A stretch of 64,000 nucleotides of DNA. It comes from JACMLD01 sp039919885. GTDB taxonomy: Bacteria; Bacteroidota; Bacteroidia; Chitinophagales; Chitinophagaceae. A program made the position numbers and the translations under genes. Within the stretch, counting starts at the first letter, position 1; each line of letters opens with the position of its first letter. The notes below the pieces were generated by a model. That model searched no databases. It saw only the letters and a program-made list of their open reading frames with translations, and was not told the origin of the DNA. Below, piece by piece: positions 24,915 to 34,288 of this stretch. The stretch is taken from assembly GCA_039919885.1 (NCBI GenBank), contig JBDSEV010000075.1:111652-175651 (forward strand), given 5' to 3'.

Positions 24915-27110
24915 TTGAGCGCCACGGTTTTTTTAATTACGCCTCCGTTTACCCAATTAAATACGCCTTACCCCGCCACGGCTTATCTAAAAGGATTTCT
25001 GAATACAAAAAATATCAGCACATTCCAGGCCGACCTTGGCATTGAAGTTATCCTTGCACTTTTCAGTAAACAAGGTCTTAGTAAGGTTTTTGAACAGGTT
25101 GATCAGGCCGTAACCATGTCCGCCAATGCAACGCGCATTTTTTCGCTGCGCGAAGACTACATACGGACCATCGACCCCGTAATCCTGTTCCTGCAGGGCG
25201 GCAATCCCACCCTGGCCCACCTGGTTGCAAAAAGAGATTTTTTACCGGAAGCCGCGCGTTTTCAGCAATCGGATGATCTAGCCTGGGCCTTTGGCACCAT
25301 GGGCAATCAGGACCTGGCTAAGCATTTGGCAACCATGTACCTGGAAGATTTATCTGATTTTATTAAAGAGGTGGTGGATGCGCATTTTGGCTTTAGCCGT
25401 TACGCAGAAAAACTCGGCCGTTCTGCCACCAGCTTTACTGAATTGTACACAACACTACAGCAACCACCAACCTACATAGACGGGTTGCTGCTGGATATTT
25501 TGCGGAAACACATGGCATCTGTTCAACCCGGCCTGGTAGCCATATCGGTTCCTTTCCCCGGCAATTTATACAGCGCGCTTCGCTGTGCGCAATTTATTAA
25601 ACGGCATTATCCGGGTACAAAAACAGCAATGGGTGGTGGTTTTGCCAATACCGAGTTGCGATCGCTGACAGATGTGCGGGTATTCGATTTTTTTGATTTT
25701 ATTACGCTGGATGATGGCGAAGCACCAGTAGAAAACCTGCTGGCCTATATTGACGGGACCATCTCGCGCGACGCGCTTAAACGGACGTTTCTTTTGCAGG
25801 ACGGCGTGGTTACCTATATAAATAACAAAACTGTCAGGGATTATAAGCAGGGCGAAGTTGGCACCCCCGATTACAGCGATTTTCAGCTTGATAAATATAT
25901 TTCTGCCATAGAGGTGGTTAACCCCATGCACAGTCTCTGGAGCGATGGCCGCTGGAATAAACTTACAATGGCGCACGGCTGCTATTGGGGAAAATGTACG
26001 TTTTGTGATATTTCGCTCGATTATATAAAGTTGTATGAACCCGTTGCCGCCGGTATCCTTTGCGACCGGATGGAAACCATCATTGCCCAAACCGGACAAA
26101 ACGGTTTTCACTTTGTAGACGAGGCGGCACCACCGGCCCTGATGCGGGCATTGGCCATTGAAATTCTGCGCCGCAAACTGGTGGTAAGCTGGTGGACCAA
26201 TATAAGATTCGAAAAAAGTTTTACCCGCGACCTTTGCCTGCTGTTAAAAGCCGCCGGCTGCATCGCCGTGTCGGGCGGACTTGAAGTAGCCTCCGACCGC
26301 CTGCTTGAATTGATACAGAAAGGGATCACCGTAGCACAGGTTGCCAGGGTAAACCAGCATTTTACCGCGGCCGGTATTATGGTGCACGCCTACCTGATGT
26401 ATGGTTTTCCAACGCAGACAGCGCAGGAAACGATTGACGCGCTGGACATGGTGCGCCAGATGTTTAAAGCTGGTATTTTGCAATCGGCCTTTTGGCACCA
26501 GTTTACCATGACCGCCCACAGCCCCGTAGGACTGGAACCTGAAAAGTTCGGTGTTCAGCGGCAGGATGCAATTACCGGCAGCTTTGCCAACAATGATCTT
26601 GAACACCTTGATCCTACCGGTGCCGATCACCCGCTTTTTGCCTATGGATTAAAGAAATCATTACATAACTATATGCATGGAATGTGTTTTGATGACCCAT
26701 TGCAAAAATGGTTTGATTTTAAAACACCAAAAACGAAAATTGCACCTGACTATATTTCTACGGCATTAAAAGAAGTGGAATTGCGGGCTTATAAGCCGGA
26801 AGCAAAAATTGTCTGGATAGGCGCAGCACCGACGACCGAATATTTTGTTCAGTCTAAAAATGGCCAGCAGCGCGAGATGGCGACCCTGCAATTCACCACA
26901 AAAAAAGATATGCAAAAAATTCAGTTGGCGGCTCCCCAGGGCAAATGGCTGTCGGAGCTGCTGGCACAACTTTCCGTTTCTCTTACAAAGACAACCACCC
27001 TGCAAGAAATCAGGCGCAGTTATGAATCCGCTTTACTGGAGGATTTTGAACTATTCTGGGACAATAAGCCGGTTAGCACGCTGTATAAAATCGGCCTCCT
27101 GCGTTTGTAA
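24915..27110 (+). CDS. B12-binding-type radical SAM protein with CX4CX2C motif
   Basis: This 731-residue protein starts with TTG 24915; no ATG lies near, and the promoter sits just upstream. Residues about 180-290 resemble a B12-binding Rossmann fold (LVAISVPFPGNLYSALRCAQF, TAMGGGFAN), without a visible DxHxxG motif. The radical SAM core follows, with the iron-sulfur cysteines C356, C361 and C364 (HGCYWGKCTFCD): the spacing is CX4CX2C instead of CX3CX2C. Later segments (FVDEAAPPALMRALA, VSGGLEVASDRLLELIQKG, MYGFPTQTAQETIDAL) are typical of the barrel. A roughly 150-residue C-terminal extension has no recognised domain. No substrate peptide or partner gene is adjacent; the reaction is unknown. 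Confidence 0.85.
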   Translation: MSATVFLITPPFTQLNTPYPATAYLKGFLNTKNISTFQADLGIEVILALFSKQGLSKVFEQVDQAVTMSANATRIFSLREDYIRTIDPVILFLQGGNPTLAHLVAKRDFLPEAARFQQSDDLAWAFGTMGNQDLAKHLATMYLEDLSDFIKEVVDAHFGFSRYAEKLGRSATSFTELYTTLQQPPTYIDGLLLDILRKHMASVQPGLVAISVPFPGNLYSALRCAQFIKRHYPGTKTAMGGGFANTELRSLTDVRVFDFFDFITLDDGEAPVENLLAYIDGTISRDALKRTFLLQDGVVTYINNKTVRDYKQGEVGTPDYSDFQLDKYISAIEVVNPMHSLWSDGRWNKLTMAHGCYWGKCTFCDISLDYIKLYEPVAAGILCDRMETIIAQTGQNGFHFVDEAAPPALMRALAIEILRRKLVVSWWTNIRFEKSFTRDLCLLLKAAGCIAVSGGLEVASDRLLELIQKGITVAQVARVNQHFTAAGIMVHAYLMYGFPTQTAQETIDALDMVRQMFKAGILQSAFWHQFTMTAHSPVGLEPEKFGVQRQDAITGSFANNDLEHLDPTGADHPLFAYGLKKSLHNYMHGMCFDDPLQKWFDFKTPKTKIAPDYISTALKEVELRAYKPEAKIVWIGAAPTTEYFVQSKNGQQREMATLQFTTKKDMQKIQLAAPQGKWLSELLAQLSVSLTKTTTLQEIRRSYESALLEDFELFWDNKPVSTLYKIGLLRL

Positions 27111-27230
27111 CAAGGTGCAGGTGAGCCTTAACCTGCATTTCTATCCATTCACCGAATAAAAATATCCGCAAATCGAATTAATTTAATTTACGCACCGTCG
27201 TTGTGCATCTTTACACCAGCAAGAACGAAA

Positions 27231-27450
27231 TATCCAAATCCCCTGAAACGCTCACATCCTAATCCTGTAAAAAACCGACCCATCCAAATCCTGTAAAAGT
27301 CAACAAATCCAAATCCAGTAAAAAAATCATTTTATCCGTATCCCGCAAAACCACCTCCTGTCCATTGAAAGCCATCAAATCCTGTCATCCAACGTAAAAC
27401 CATATTTTGTCCGTCCATTGTCCATATCCTGTAAAAGCCCGCATCCTACT
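27231..27450. repeat. Degenerate AATCCTGTAAAA repeat array
   Basis: About eight imperfect units share the core ATCCAAATCCTGTAAAA followed by 5-10 variable bases, with an average period of roughly 25 bases. The best copies are near 27260, 27282 and 27305; later ones are eroded (ATCCGTATCCCGCAAAA, CATATCCTGTAAAA). The opposite strand reads as ACAGGAT units, a kind of intergenic repeat I know from other Bacteroidota genomes. There is no coding or CRISPR-like regularity. Confidence 0.8.
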
Positions 27451-27495
27451 CAGAAAACCTATCTCCTTCGTACAACATTTTTTTCTGAGCTTATA

Positions 27496-27525
27496 AAAAA
27501 GAGCTGTCTAACCATGGCTCTTTTT
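27496..27525. terminator. Bidirectional terminator
   Basis: AAAAAGAGC (27496-27504) pairs with GCTCTTTTT (27517-27525) around a 12-base loop. The A-run and T-run on the two sides let it serve both the upstream plus-strand and the downstream minus-strand gene. Confidence 0.7.
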
Positions 27526-27596
27526 CATTTTAAACCTGCTGTTGGTTATTTCGATGCGCTCTTCATCATTCAAAAGCAGGTGCTCAATTACCAAAT

Positions 27597-28187
27597 TCAA
27601 TGTTCGTCTTTCTCATCTGCCAGCACATTTTCGATGCGCCTGTCTGGAAGGAACCAGATGGCCGCCACAATAACATAAAGAAAAAGACCCGCCCAATTAT
27701 TGATGAAAGTAACGGCTACGCCCATGCTGCAAATAATAACAGATAATTTTCCCTTTTTATCTTTTCCAATTGCGCGGGAAATAGGCGCATCCGGCCCATG
27801 TAACCGGACCAGGAAATGTGCCAGTATACCATAGGCCACACCCGCCATCACCAATACCATTCCATACAAAGCAACCGGCCAGGTGGCAAAATGATTTTCG
27901 CCCATCCAACCGGTAACAAATGGAACCATCGACAACCAGAAAAGCAAGTGCACATTTGCCCATAAGACCTTGCCATTTATTTGCCGCGCGGCATGCATCA
28001 TATGGTGGTGATTGTTCCAGTAGATTGCTACATAGATAAAACTAATCACATAACTGGTAAAGACCGGCAGCAACGGCCCGAGCGAAGCCAGCGTATCGCC
28101 GTGCGGCACTTTCATTTCCAGTACCATAATAGTGATGATGATGGCGATAACCCCATCACTGAATGCTTCCATCCTTCCTTTGCTCAT
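27597..28187 (-). CDS. TMEM175-like (DUF1211) potassium channel
   Basis: This 196-residue membrane protein carries the signature RMEAFSDGVIAIIITIMVLEM of the TMEM175/DUF1211 family, in which RxxxFSD lines the channel. About six hydrophobic helices follow, including YVISFIYVAIYWNNHHHMMHA, a conserved family motif. Bacterial homologues are tetrameric potassium-permeable channels of the inner membrane. Length is typical. It is divergent from ubiD. No transporter or potassium-related gene is nearby. Confidence 0.9.
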   Translation of the reverse strand: MSKGRMEAFSDGVIAIIITIMVLEMKVPHGDTLASLGPLLPVFTSYVISFIYVAIYWNNHHHMMHAARQINGKVLWANVHLLFWLSMVPFVTGWMGENHFATWPVALYGMVLVMAGVAYGILAHFLVRLHGPDAPISRAIGKDKKGKLSVIICSMGVAVTFINNWAGLFLYVIVAAIWFLPDRRIENVLADEKDEH

Positions 28188-28436
28188 AAATTGATTTTAT
28201 AAGATGATCAGAACTGCAATATAATGGAAGGACAAGAAAAATCCACGACGGTCTGTTCGGCATCAACAACGTGAACATGTTGCCAGTTAGCATACACCAC
28301 ACGCTGTTGCGCGCAGTAGCTCCGCAAGCCACCACCGCTGCATGCTTTTGTGCGCCAGCTAATAGGATGGACTGAAATGAAAGAAAACTTTTTGTCAGCT
28401 TTTTGTGTTTTACTTTTACAGGCAAATAAAAAATTG

Positions 28437-30287
28437 ATGGCATACAGCTCGCTGGAAGCGTCTTTACTTGATTTAGAAAAAAACGGGCAGTTGGTCCGCG
28501 TAAAAGAAGAAGTGGATCCCTACCTCGAAATGGCGGCTATCCATTTGCGGGTGCACGAAGCCGGCGGTCCTGCTTTATTATTTGAGCGCGTGAAGGGCAG
28601 CCAGTTTCGCGCAGCATCTAATATTTTCGGCACCCTGGAAAGAAGCAAATTTCTTTTCCGCGACAGCCTTTCCCTTGTACAGCAATTGATCGATTTAAAA
28701 AATAACCCGGCAAAAGCTTTCCGCCATCCGCTGCAACATGCCGGTGCTGCCCTGGCGGCTATAAAAGCATTCCCACTAAAAAATCCCTTCAGCAAACCGG
28801 TACTGGCGCAACAGATTCAAATCAGTGATATACCGCTGGTACACCATTGGCCGAAGGATGGCGGCGCTTTTGTAACGCTGCCGCAAGTATATACCGAAGA
28901 CACGGACAAACCTGGCATCATGCAAGCCAACCTGGGCATGTACCGCATTCAGCTTTCCGGGAACGATTATATTTTAAATGAAGAAGTGGGCCTCCATTAC
29001 CAGCTCCACCGCGGAATTGGCGTGCACCAGGCAAAAGCAAATGCCAAAGGACAGCCATTGAAAGTGAGCGTTTTTGCAGGCGGCCCGCCGGCACACAGTG
29101 TTGCGGCCGTAATGCCTTTGCCGGAAGGTATCAGTGAAATGACTTTTGCAGGGGTGCTGGGTGGCAGGCGTTTCAGGTATTGTTATGAGGATGGCTTTTG
29201 CATCAGTACCGATGCTGATTTTGTTATCTGTGGTGAGGTGCATCCCCAGCAGAACAAACCCGAAGGACCGTTTGGCGACCACCTCGGTTATTACAGTTTA
29301 CAGCATCCTTTTCCGGTAATGAAAGTGCATAAAGTATATGCGAAGAAAAATGCGATATGGCCGTTTACGGTAGTAGGCCGTCCGCCGCAGGAAGATACCA
29401 GTTTTGGGCAGCTGATCCACGAAATTGCGGGTGATGCGCTGCAGGCAGAAATTCCCGGCTTAAAAGAAGTGCACGCCGTGGATGCCGCCGGCGTACATCC
29501 CTTACTTCTGGCAATCGGCAGCGAGCGTTACACACCTTACATGCCCACCAAGCAGCCGGCCGAAATACTCACCATTGCCAACCATATTTTAGGAACCGGG
29601 CAGCTAAGCCTTGCAAAATTTCTATTCATTACCGCGGATGAATCCGGACGGTTGAGTACCCACCATATCCAGGAATATTTTACGCATATACTGGAGCGCA
29701 TCAACCTGGCAAGGGATTTACATTTTTATACCAATACCACCATTGATACGCTGGATTATTCCGGTGCCGGATTAAACAGTGGCAGCAAATGCGTGCTGGC
29801 AGCTTATGGACCGCCTATCAGAACGCTGGCGACTGAAGTTCCTGTTGCATTGCAACAGATCAATGGTTTTGAAAATGCGCAGCTGCTGATGCCCGGCATT
29901 GTTGCACTGCAGGCAAAGCCGTTCTCCACACCACAAACCGCTAAACAGGAAATGGAGTTTTTAAATGAACAGTTGCGCACCGCAGGTGAAACCGCGTTGC
30001 AGTCGGTTCCGTTTTTAATAGTGTGTGATGATGCCCATTTTGTAACAGCAAACATGCGTAATTTTCTTTGGGTAGTGTTTACCCGCTGCAATCCCTCGCA
30101 CGACATGTATGGAATTAACAGCTTTACTGAAAATAAACACTGGGGCTGTGGTGGCCCGTTGGTTTTTGATGCGCGTATTAAACCACATCATGCACCAGCC
30201 GTAGAAAAAGATCCGGCAACAGAACATAAAATCGACCGGCTGTTTAGTAAAGGCGGGAGTTTGCACCAGCTAGTTGCCGGCATTTGA
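28437..30287 (+). CDS. UbiD-family prenylated-FMN decarboxylase
   Basis: This 616-residue protein is a UbiD-type decarboxylase that would use prenylated FMN. Seen are the N-terminal DPYLEMAAIHLRVHEAGGPALLFE, the central NEEVGLHYQLHRGIGVHQAKA and the catalytic-loop segment PEGPFGDHLGYYS. UbiD is used in quinone synthesis or in aromatic acid decarboxylation. The frame opens at a GTG at 28350, but ATG 28437 (MAYSSLEASL) matches the usual start; ATG 28377 is another option. No UbiX (the prenyl-FMN synthase) is in the window. A weak TACTTTTA precedes the start. Confidence 0.9.
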   Translation: MAYSSLEASLLDLEKNGQLVRVKEEVDPYLEMAAIHLRVHEAGGPALLFERVKGSQFRAASNIFGTLERSKFLFRDSLSLVQQLIDLKNNPAKAFRHPLQHAGAALAAIKAFPLKNPFSKPVLAQQIQISDIPLVHHWPKDGGAFVTLPQVYTEDTDKPGIMQANLGMYRIQLSGNDYILNEEVGLHYQLHRGIGVHQAKANAKGQPLKVSVFAGGPPAHSVAAVMPLPEGISEMTFAGVLGGRRFRYCYEDGFCISTDADFVICGEVHPQQNKPEGPFGDHLGYYSLQHPFPVMKVHKVYAKKNAIWPFTVVGRPPQEDTSFGQLIHEIAGDALQAEIPGLKEVHAVDAAGVHPLLLAIGSERYTPYMPTKQPAEILTIANHILGTGQLSLAKFLFITADESGRLSTHHIQEYFTHILERINLARDLHFYTNTTIDTLDYSGAGLNSGSKCVLAAYGPPIRTLATEVPVALQQINGFENAQLLMPGIVALQAKPFSTPQTAKQEMEFLNEQLRTAGETALQSVPFLIVCDDAHFVTANMRNFLWVVFTRCNPSHDMYGINSFTENKHWGCGGPLVFDARIKPHHAPAVEKDPATEHKIDRLFSKGGSLHQLVAGI

Positions 30288-30414
30288 CAGCAAGGGACAG
30301 CGCTTGTTAACAATCACAATGAGTAATCGCCGTGATGAATTAAATTACAGCGATTAAAAACCAACCGGTTTAAAAATAAGTTTACAAAAGGCCACGTGTT
30401 TTAAAAGAATTGCA

Positions 30415-31407
30415 ATGAAAAAAATACCACTTATTATTTTATTGATCGCTGCAGCCCTTACCTTATCTGCGCAAAAACCAGCAGTTAAGAAAAATAACAA
30501 AGAAAAAGCGCAGCCATTTGTACTGGAAAATACATTGCTTTGGGAAATAAGCGGTAATCATCTTTCCAGTCCATCTTATTTATTTGGTACGATGCACTTG
30601 CTCTGTGCTGCAGACGCGCAGCTGAGCGATTCACTTCGTTTTGCCATTGCTAAAGCAGCGCAGATTTATTTTGAAATTGACCTGGAAAATATGATGGAAA
30701 ATGCGCTGGGCATTATGAAGTACATCAACATGAAGGATGGTGTTAAGCTGAGCGACTTGTTAACCGAAGCGGAGTATACCAGGGTGAAAGATTATTTCAC
30801 CAACAACCGCAGCATGCTGCCCTTTAGCATGATGGAACATTTTAAACCGTATTTTATTACCTCGCTGATAACTGAAAGTAAATTTCCCTGCGCGGAAAAA
30901 GACGGAATGGAACAGGTAATCATGAAGGAAGCAAAAAAAGACCAGAAGCCCATCAACGGGCTTGAAACAATCCAGTTTCAGGCCGGCGTGTTCGACAGCA
31001 TCCCTTATAAACGCCAGGCAAAAGATCTGTTGAAAATGATCGACAGTTCCGGCGTTGCAGGAGATAGCACCGATGCGCAACTGGCGGACGTATACCGGAA
31101 ACAGGATCTGAACAAAATGCAGGAAATGACAGCAAATGAAGAGGGGATAGGTGAATACCTTGATTTGTTATTGTACAACCGGAATGCCGGATGGGCAAAA
31201 AAGATGCCCGCCATTATGCGCGATGCACCCGCGTTGTTTGCGGTGGGTGCCGGTCACCTGGGTGGGGAAAAAGGAGTCATCAGCCTGTTGCGCAAAGCTG
31301 GTTTTACAGTGCGGCCCGTAAAACATGTTCCTTCACCCGAAAGCGCCGGTGTGTTGGCGAAAGCAATGATCGTCGGACCAGCGGCATCCCATAATACCAT
31401 TCAATAA
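30415..31407 (+). CDS. TraB/GumN-family secreted protein
   Basis: This 330-residue protein has a signal peptide (KKIPLIILLIAAALTLSAQ) and a TraB/GumN domain: the conserved SYLFGTMHLLC near residue 60, an EIDLENMMEN segment, and the C-terminal ALFAVGAGHLGGEKGVISLLRKAGF. The GxxH and GAGHLxG motifs are the proposed metal-binding or catalytic parts of this Tiki-like protease-related family. It is predicted periplasmic. It stands alone and is followed by a strong terminator. Confidence 0.88.
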   Translation: MKKIPLIILLIAAALTLSAQKPAVKKNNKEKAQPFVLENTLLWEISGNHLSSPSYLFGTMHLLCAADAQLSDSLRFAIAKAAQIYFEIDLENMMENALGIMKYINMKDGVKLSDLLTEAEYTRVKDYFTNNRSMLPFSMMEHFKPYFITSLITESKFPCAEKDGMEQVIMKEAKKDQKPINGLETIQFQAGVFDSIPYKRQAKDLLKMIDSSGVAGDSTDAQLADVYRKQDLNKMQEMTANEEGIGEYLDLLLYNRNAGWAKKMPAIMRDAPALFAVGAGHLGGEKGVISLLRKAGFTVRPVKHVPSPESAGVLAKAMIVGPAASHNTIQ

Positions 31408-31458
31408 CTGCAAAAAGAAAGGCCACCGTTTCGGGCAGCCTTGCTATACATCGTTAAT

Positions 31459-31501
31459 AATCCGCATACCCAGTTTGGCGCCGGGTGGCGGATTTTTTTT
31501 T
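31459..31501. terminator. Terminator between the TraB gene and ndk
   Basis: AATCCGC (31459-31465) pairs with GCGGATT (31488-31494), with an inner ACCC/GGGT pairing, and is followed by a T-run and TATT. It suits the plus-strand TraB gene and lies next to the ndk stop on the other strand. Confidence 0.75.
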
Positions 31502-31510
31502 ATTGGTTGA

Positions 31511-31927
31511 TTAATATCTTTCCAGTCCGCTGAAAAAGAAGTCGCCTTCAATTTTTGCATTATCGTCACTATCGCTGCCATGTACCGCGTTTTCTCCGAG
31601 GGACGTAGCAAACAGCTTGCGGATGGTATTGGCTTCGGCTTTAGCGGGGTCTGTTGCACCAATCAGTGTGCGAAAATCCGCCACTGCGTTGTCTTTTTCA
31701 AGGATGGCCGCATAAATTGGACCACTGCTCATGAATGCTACCAGTTCGCCATAGAACGGGCGCGCTGCATGCACGGCGTAGAATTCGCCGGCTCTTTCAG
31801 CTGTTAAGCGCGTCAGCTTGAGTGCCACAATCCGGTAACCTTCTTTTACTATCCTGTCTAAAATGGCGCCACCGTGCCCCGCGCGGAACGCATCTGGCTT
31901 TACCATGGTAAATGTTCTGTTGCTCAT
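31511..31927 (-). CDS. ndk: Nucleoside-diphosphate kinase
   Basis: This 138-residue enzyme transfers the gamma phosphate of ATP to nucleoside diphosphates through a phosphohistidine. Visible are RTFTMVKPDAFRAGHGGAILDRI, the site NAVHGSDSDDNAKIEGDFFF (catalytic His in AVHGSD) and a normal family length. The longer upstream frame has no family support, so ATG 31925-31927 (MSNRTFTMVKP) is taken. It is divergent from the DHH gene. Confidence 0.96.
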   Translation of the reverse strand: MSNRTFTMVKPDAFRAGHGGAILDRIVKEGYRIVALKLTRLTAERAGEFYAVHAARPFYGELVAFMSSGPIYAAILEKDNAVADFRTLIGATDPAKAEANTIRKLFATSLGENAVHGSDSDDNAKIEGDFFFSGLERY

Positions 31928-32125
31928 ACTATCTTTTCTTTTGGGTGGCAAAACTAAGCCGAATGGACTAAACAATCCGCATAAACACACATAAATCTGG
32001 CTGCAAATGTCAATTAAACGCCCGCAGCCGGTAATTATCGAAGCAACAATAACAAATAACCTGTAAAAACACCTAAAAACTATGCTTTTGAAACTGCAAA
32101 GTTTAATTACCTTCGCCACCGTTTT

Positions 32126-33136
32126 ATGAAACCTATTGCCGAAATATTTCCTTTACTGAAAACTGGTGCTAAGCAGGTAGTGATAACCATGCACCAGAAA
32201 CCCGATCCGGATGCCATGGGGTCGTCGCTGGGCCTGTATCATTTGCTGACTGGCCTTGGACATTCCGTTACCGTTATCTCGCCCACCAACTGGCCTAATT
32301 TCCTGAACTGGATGCCAGGTTGTAATAAGGTCATCGATTTTGATTATAAAAAAGCCGAGGCAACCGCCGTTTTACAAAAAGCAGAATGGCTGTTTTGTCT
32401 GGATTTTAATACACTATCCCGCGCAAAACACATGGCGCCGGTTATCCAGGACCTGTCATGTGTAAAGATCCTGATTGATCATCATCAGCAGCCGGAGGAA
32501 TCAGCTTTCACTTACGGCATCAGCAATACCGCCAAAAGTTCTACATCTGAAATGGTGTATGATTTTATTGTTGACAGCGGCCACCGCGATACGGTAAATA
32601 TTGCGATTGCGGAATGCCTGTATGCAGGTGTGATCGGAGACACGGGTTCTTTTCGTTTTCCGGCAGCAACAAGCAGTGTGCATACAATGGTGGCGCACCT
32701 GAAAGAAACCGGGTTTAGTCATACCCAGGTACACGAAAACATTTACGATAATTTCCTGGAGAACCGATTGCGCTTTATTGGCATGGCGCTGCTCCACCGT
32801 ATGGAAATTATATATGAATACAATACGGCTATTATCGCTATCCAGAAGGCAGACCTGCTGAAATTTGACATCAGGACCGGCGATACGGAAGGATTGGTGA
32901 ACTACCCGCTTACCATACAGGGCATTAAACTGGCGGCCATTGTTATTGACCGTGATGAGGAACGGAAATGGAGCTTTCGCAGCAAAGGGGAATTTGATAC
33001 CAATACGTTCGCCCGTAAATATTTTAATGGCGGCGGACATTACAATGCATCAGGTGGCAAGAGCAGCGATTCACTGGAGAAGACCGTGCAGCAATTTAAA
33101 CAGGCAATTAAGGAAAACGCATCTTTATTACAATAA
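32126..33136 (+). CDS. DHH-family phosphoesterase (NrnA-like)
   Basis: This 336-residue enzyme has the DHH motif set: MHQKPDPDAMGSSLGLYHLL, LFCLDFNTLSRA and LIDHHQQPEES, and the DHHA1 domain with GGGHYNASGGKSS. It fits bifunctional oligoribonuclease and 3'-phosphoadenosine-5'-phosphate phosphatase (NrnA), which recycles the last short oligonucleotides or PAP in the cytoplasm. A near-consensus promoter (TTG-N17-TACCTTCG, 32088-32115) lies just upstream. It is followed after nine bases by the FKBP gene. Confidence 0.9.
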   Translation: MKPIAEIFPLLKTGAKQVVITMHQKPDPDAMGSSLGLYHLLTGLGHSVTVISPTNWPNFLNWMPGCNKVIDFDYKKAEATAVLQKAEWLFCLDFNTLSRAKHMAPVIQDLSCVKILIDHHQQPEESAFTYGISNTAKSSTSEMVYDFIVDSGHRDTVNIAIAECLYAGVIGDTGSFRFPAATSSVHTMVAHLKETGFSHTQVHENIYDNFLENRLRFIGMALLHRMEIIYEYNTAIIAIQKADLLKFDIRTGDTEGLVNYPLTIQGIKLAAIVIDRDEERKWSFRSKGEFDTNTFARKYFNGGGHYNASGGKSSDSLEKTVQQFKQAIKENASLLQ

Positions 33137-33145
33137 CAATCAATC

Positions 33146-34192
33146 ATGAAAAAACAAGCAATTTATTTTTTAGTAGTAGTATTAGCATCGGCGCTGGCCT
33201 TTGCTTCATGCAAAAACAATGTGGATTACAAGAAAACGAAGAGTGGTGTGATGTATAAAATCTTCGGTAATGGAAAAGATTCCGTGGTAAAGACCGGTAA
33301 TATCATGAAGATCAACTTCACTATTAAAATAGGTAGTTCTGATTCTGTATTGCAAACCTCTGTTGGCAAGTTGCCGTTGTTTGTACCTATTGAAGGCAGT
33401 GTGCCTGCAGACGCTTATTCGCCGCTGGAAGTTTTCAGCATGTTGCGTAAAGGAGACAGTGCAGTAATTGTGCAGATGGTGGATACGCTGCTGAAAAAAA
33501 ATCCAGGTGGACAAATGCCGCCGTTCTTTAAAAAAGGCGACAAACTTATTACCATTGTTAAGGTATTGGATGTGTTTGGCTCGCAGGAACTGGCGTCCAA
33601 AGACAGGGAAGCAGAAACGGAAAAAGAGAAAGTGCGCATGGACAAGGAAGTGGAAGAAGACCTGGTAAAAGCCAATACCGATATGGCGGCGTGGCTGGCA
33701 ACAAAAAAAATAGAAGCAGTAAAAACGGGCAAGGGTACCTATGTTGTAGTAAAAGACCCTGGCACAGGGATGCAGGCCGCAACCGGCAAATATGTAACAG
33801 TGCGTTATGAAGGCAAAACACTATCGAATGGCGAAATATTTCAGTCAACCCTTGACCCTAAAGCGCCGCCCTTCACTTTCAAAATAGGCACGGTAGGACC
33901 AGGTGGTGCAATACCAGGATGGGATGAAGGATTGCCATTATTCAAAAAAGGCGGCAAGGGAACCCTTTACATTCCAGGACCGCTGGCTTATGGTAAAAAT
34001 CCGCCACAAGGCTCAGTTTTTAAACCAAACGAAGCGCTGATATTTGATATCGTTGTAGTGGACGTGAGCGATACACAGCCAGCTCCTCCGCAACAGCAAC
34101 AACAGCAGCAGATGCCACCGGAAGTACGGGCGCAAATGGAAAAACAAATGAGGGAGCAACAACAACAAGAGCAAAAAAAACCAGGTAACTAA
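33146..34192 (+). CDS. Secreted FKBP-type peptidyl-prolyl isomerase, two-domain lipoprotein
   Basis: This 348-residue protein starts with a lipoprotein signal (KQAIYFLVVVLASALAFASC, lipid Cys at 22). Residues about 30-150 form a degenerate FKBP-like domain, 150-185 a charged helix, and 205-310 a full FKBP domain (TGKYVTVRYEGKTLSNGEIFQST, IPGWDEGLPLFKKGGKGTLYIP). The tail is glutamine-rich. It should assist folding of exported proteins at the membrane. It forms a two-gene unit with the DHH gene (9-base gap) and ends at a strong terminator. Confidence 0.9.
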   Translation: MKKQAIYFLVVVLASALAFASCKNNVDYKKTKSGVMYKIFGNGKDSVVKTGNIMKINFTIKIGSSDSVLQTSVGKLPLFVPIEGSVPADAYSPLEVFSMLRKGDSAVIVQMVDTLLKKNPGGQMPPFFKKGDKLITIVKVLDVFGSQELASKDREAETEKEKVRMDKEVEEDLVKANTDMAAWLATKKIEAVKTGKGTYVVVKDPGTGMQAATGKYVTVRYEGKTLSNGEIFQSTLDPKAPPFTFKIGTVGPGGAIPGWDEGLPLFKKGGKGTLYIPGPLAYGKNPPQGSVFKPNEALIFDIVVVDVSDTQPAPPQQQQQQQMPPEVRAQMEKQMREQQQQEQKKPGN

Positions 34193-34211
34193 TTACGTTA
34201 TATCAATAAAC

Positions 34212-34243
34212 AAACCCGTTCATTACCTGAACGGGTTTTTTTA
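34212..34243. terminator. Terminator between the FKBP gene and folP
   Basis: AAACCCGTTCA (34212-34222) pairs perfectly with TGAACGGGTTT (34228-34238) around TTACC; a T-run follows on the plus strand and TGTTTATTG on the minus strand, so it can serve both convergent genes. Confidence 0.88.
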
Positions 34244-34288
34244 TTGATATCCTATGGCTTGCAAGGATAAACGCGCGTTCCTTATTTG

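Larger units (their letters stand above)
27111..27596. other. 486-base stretch with repeat array and terminator
   Basis: This gap between two convergent genes has no credible frame. It holds a degenerate repeat array (27231-27450), an inverted repeat (CTCAGAAAA 27449-27457 with TTTTCTGAG 27481-27489) and a terminator hairpin (27496-27525). Each is described separately. Confidence 0.75.

Noticed and set aside
27231..27450. Possible CRISPR array
   Set aside because: Repeat units are degenerate and spaced at about 25 bases without unique spacers of constant length, and no cas gene is present.
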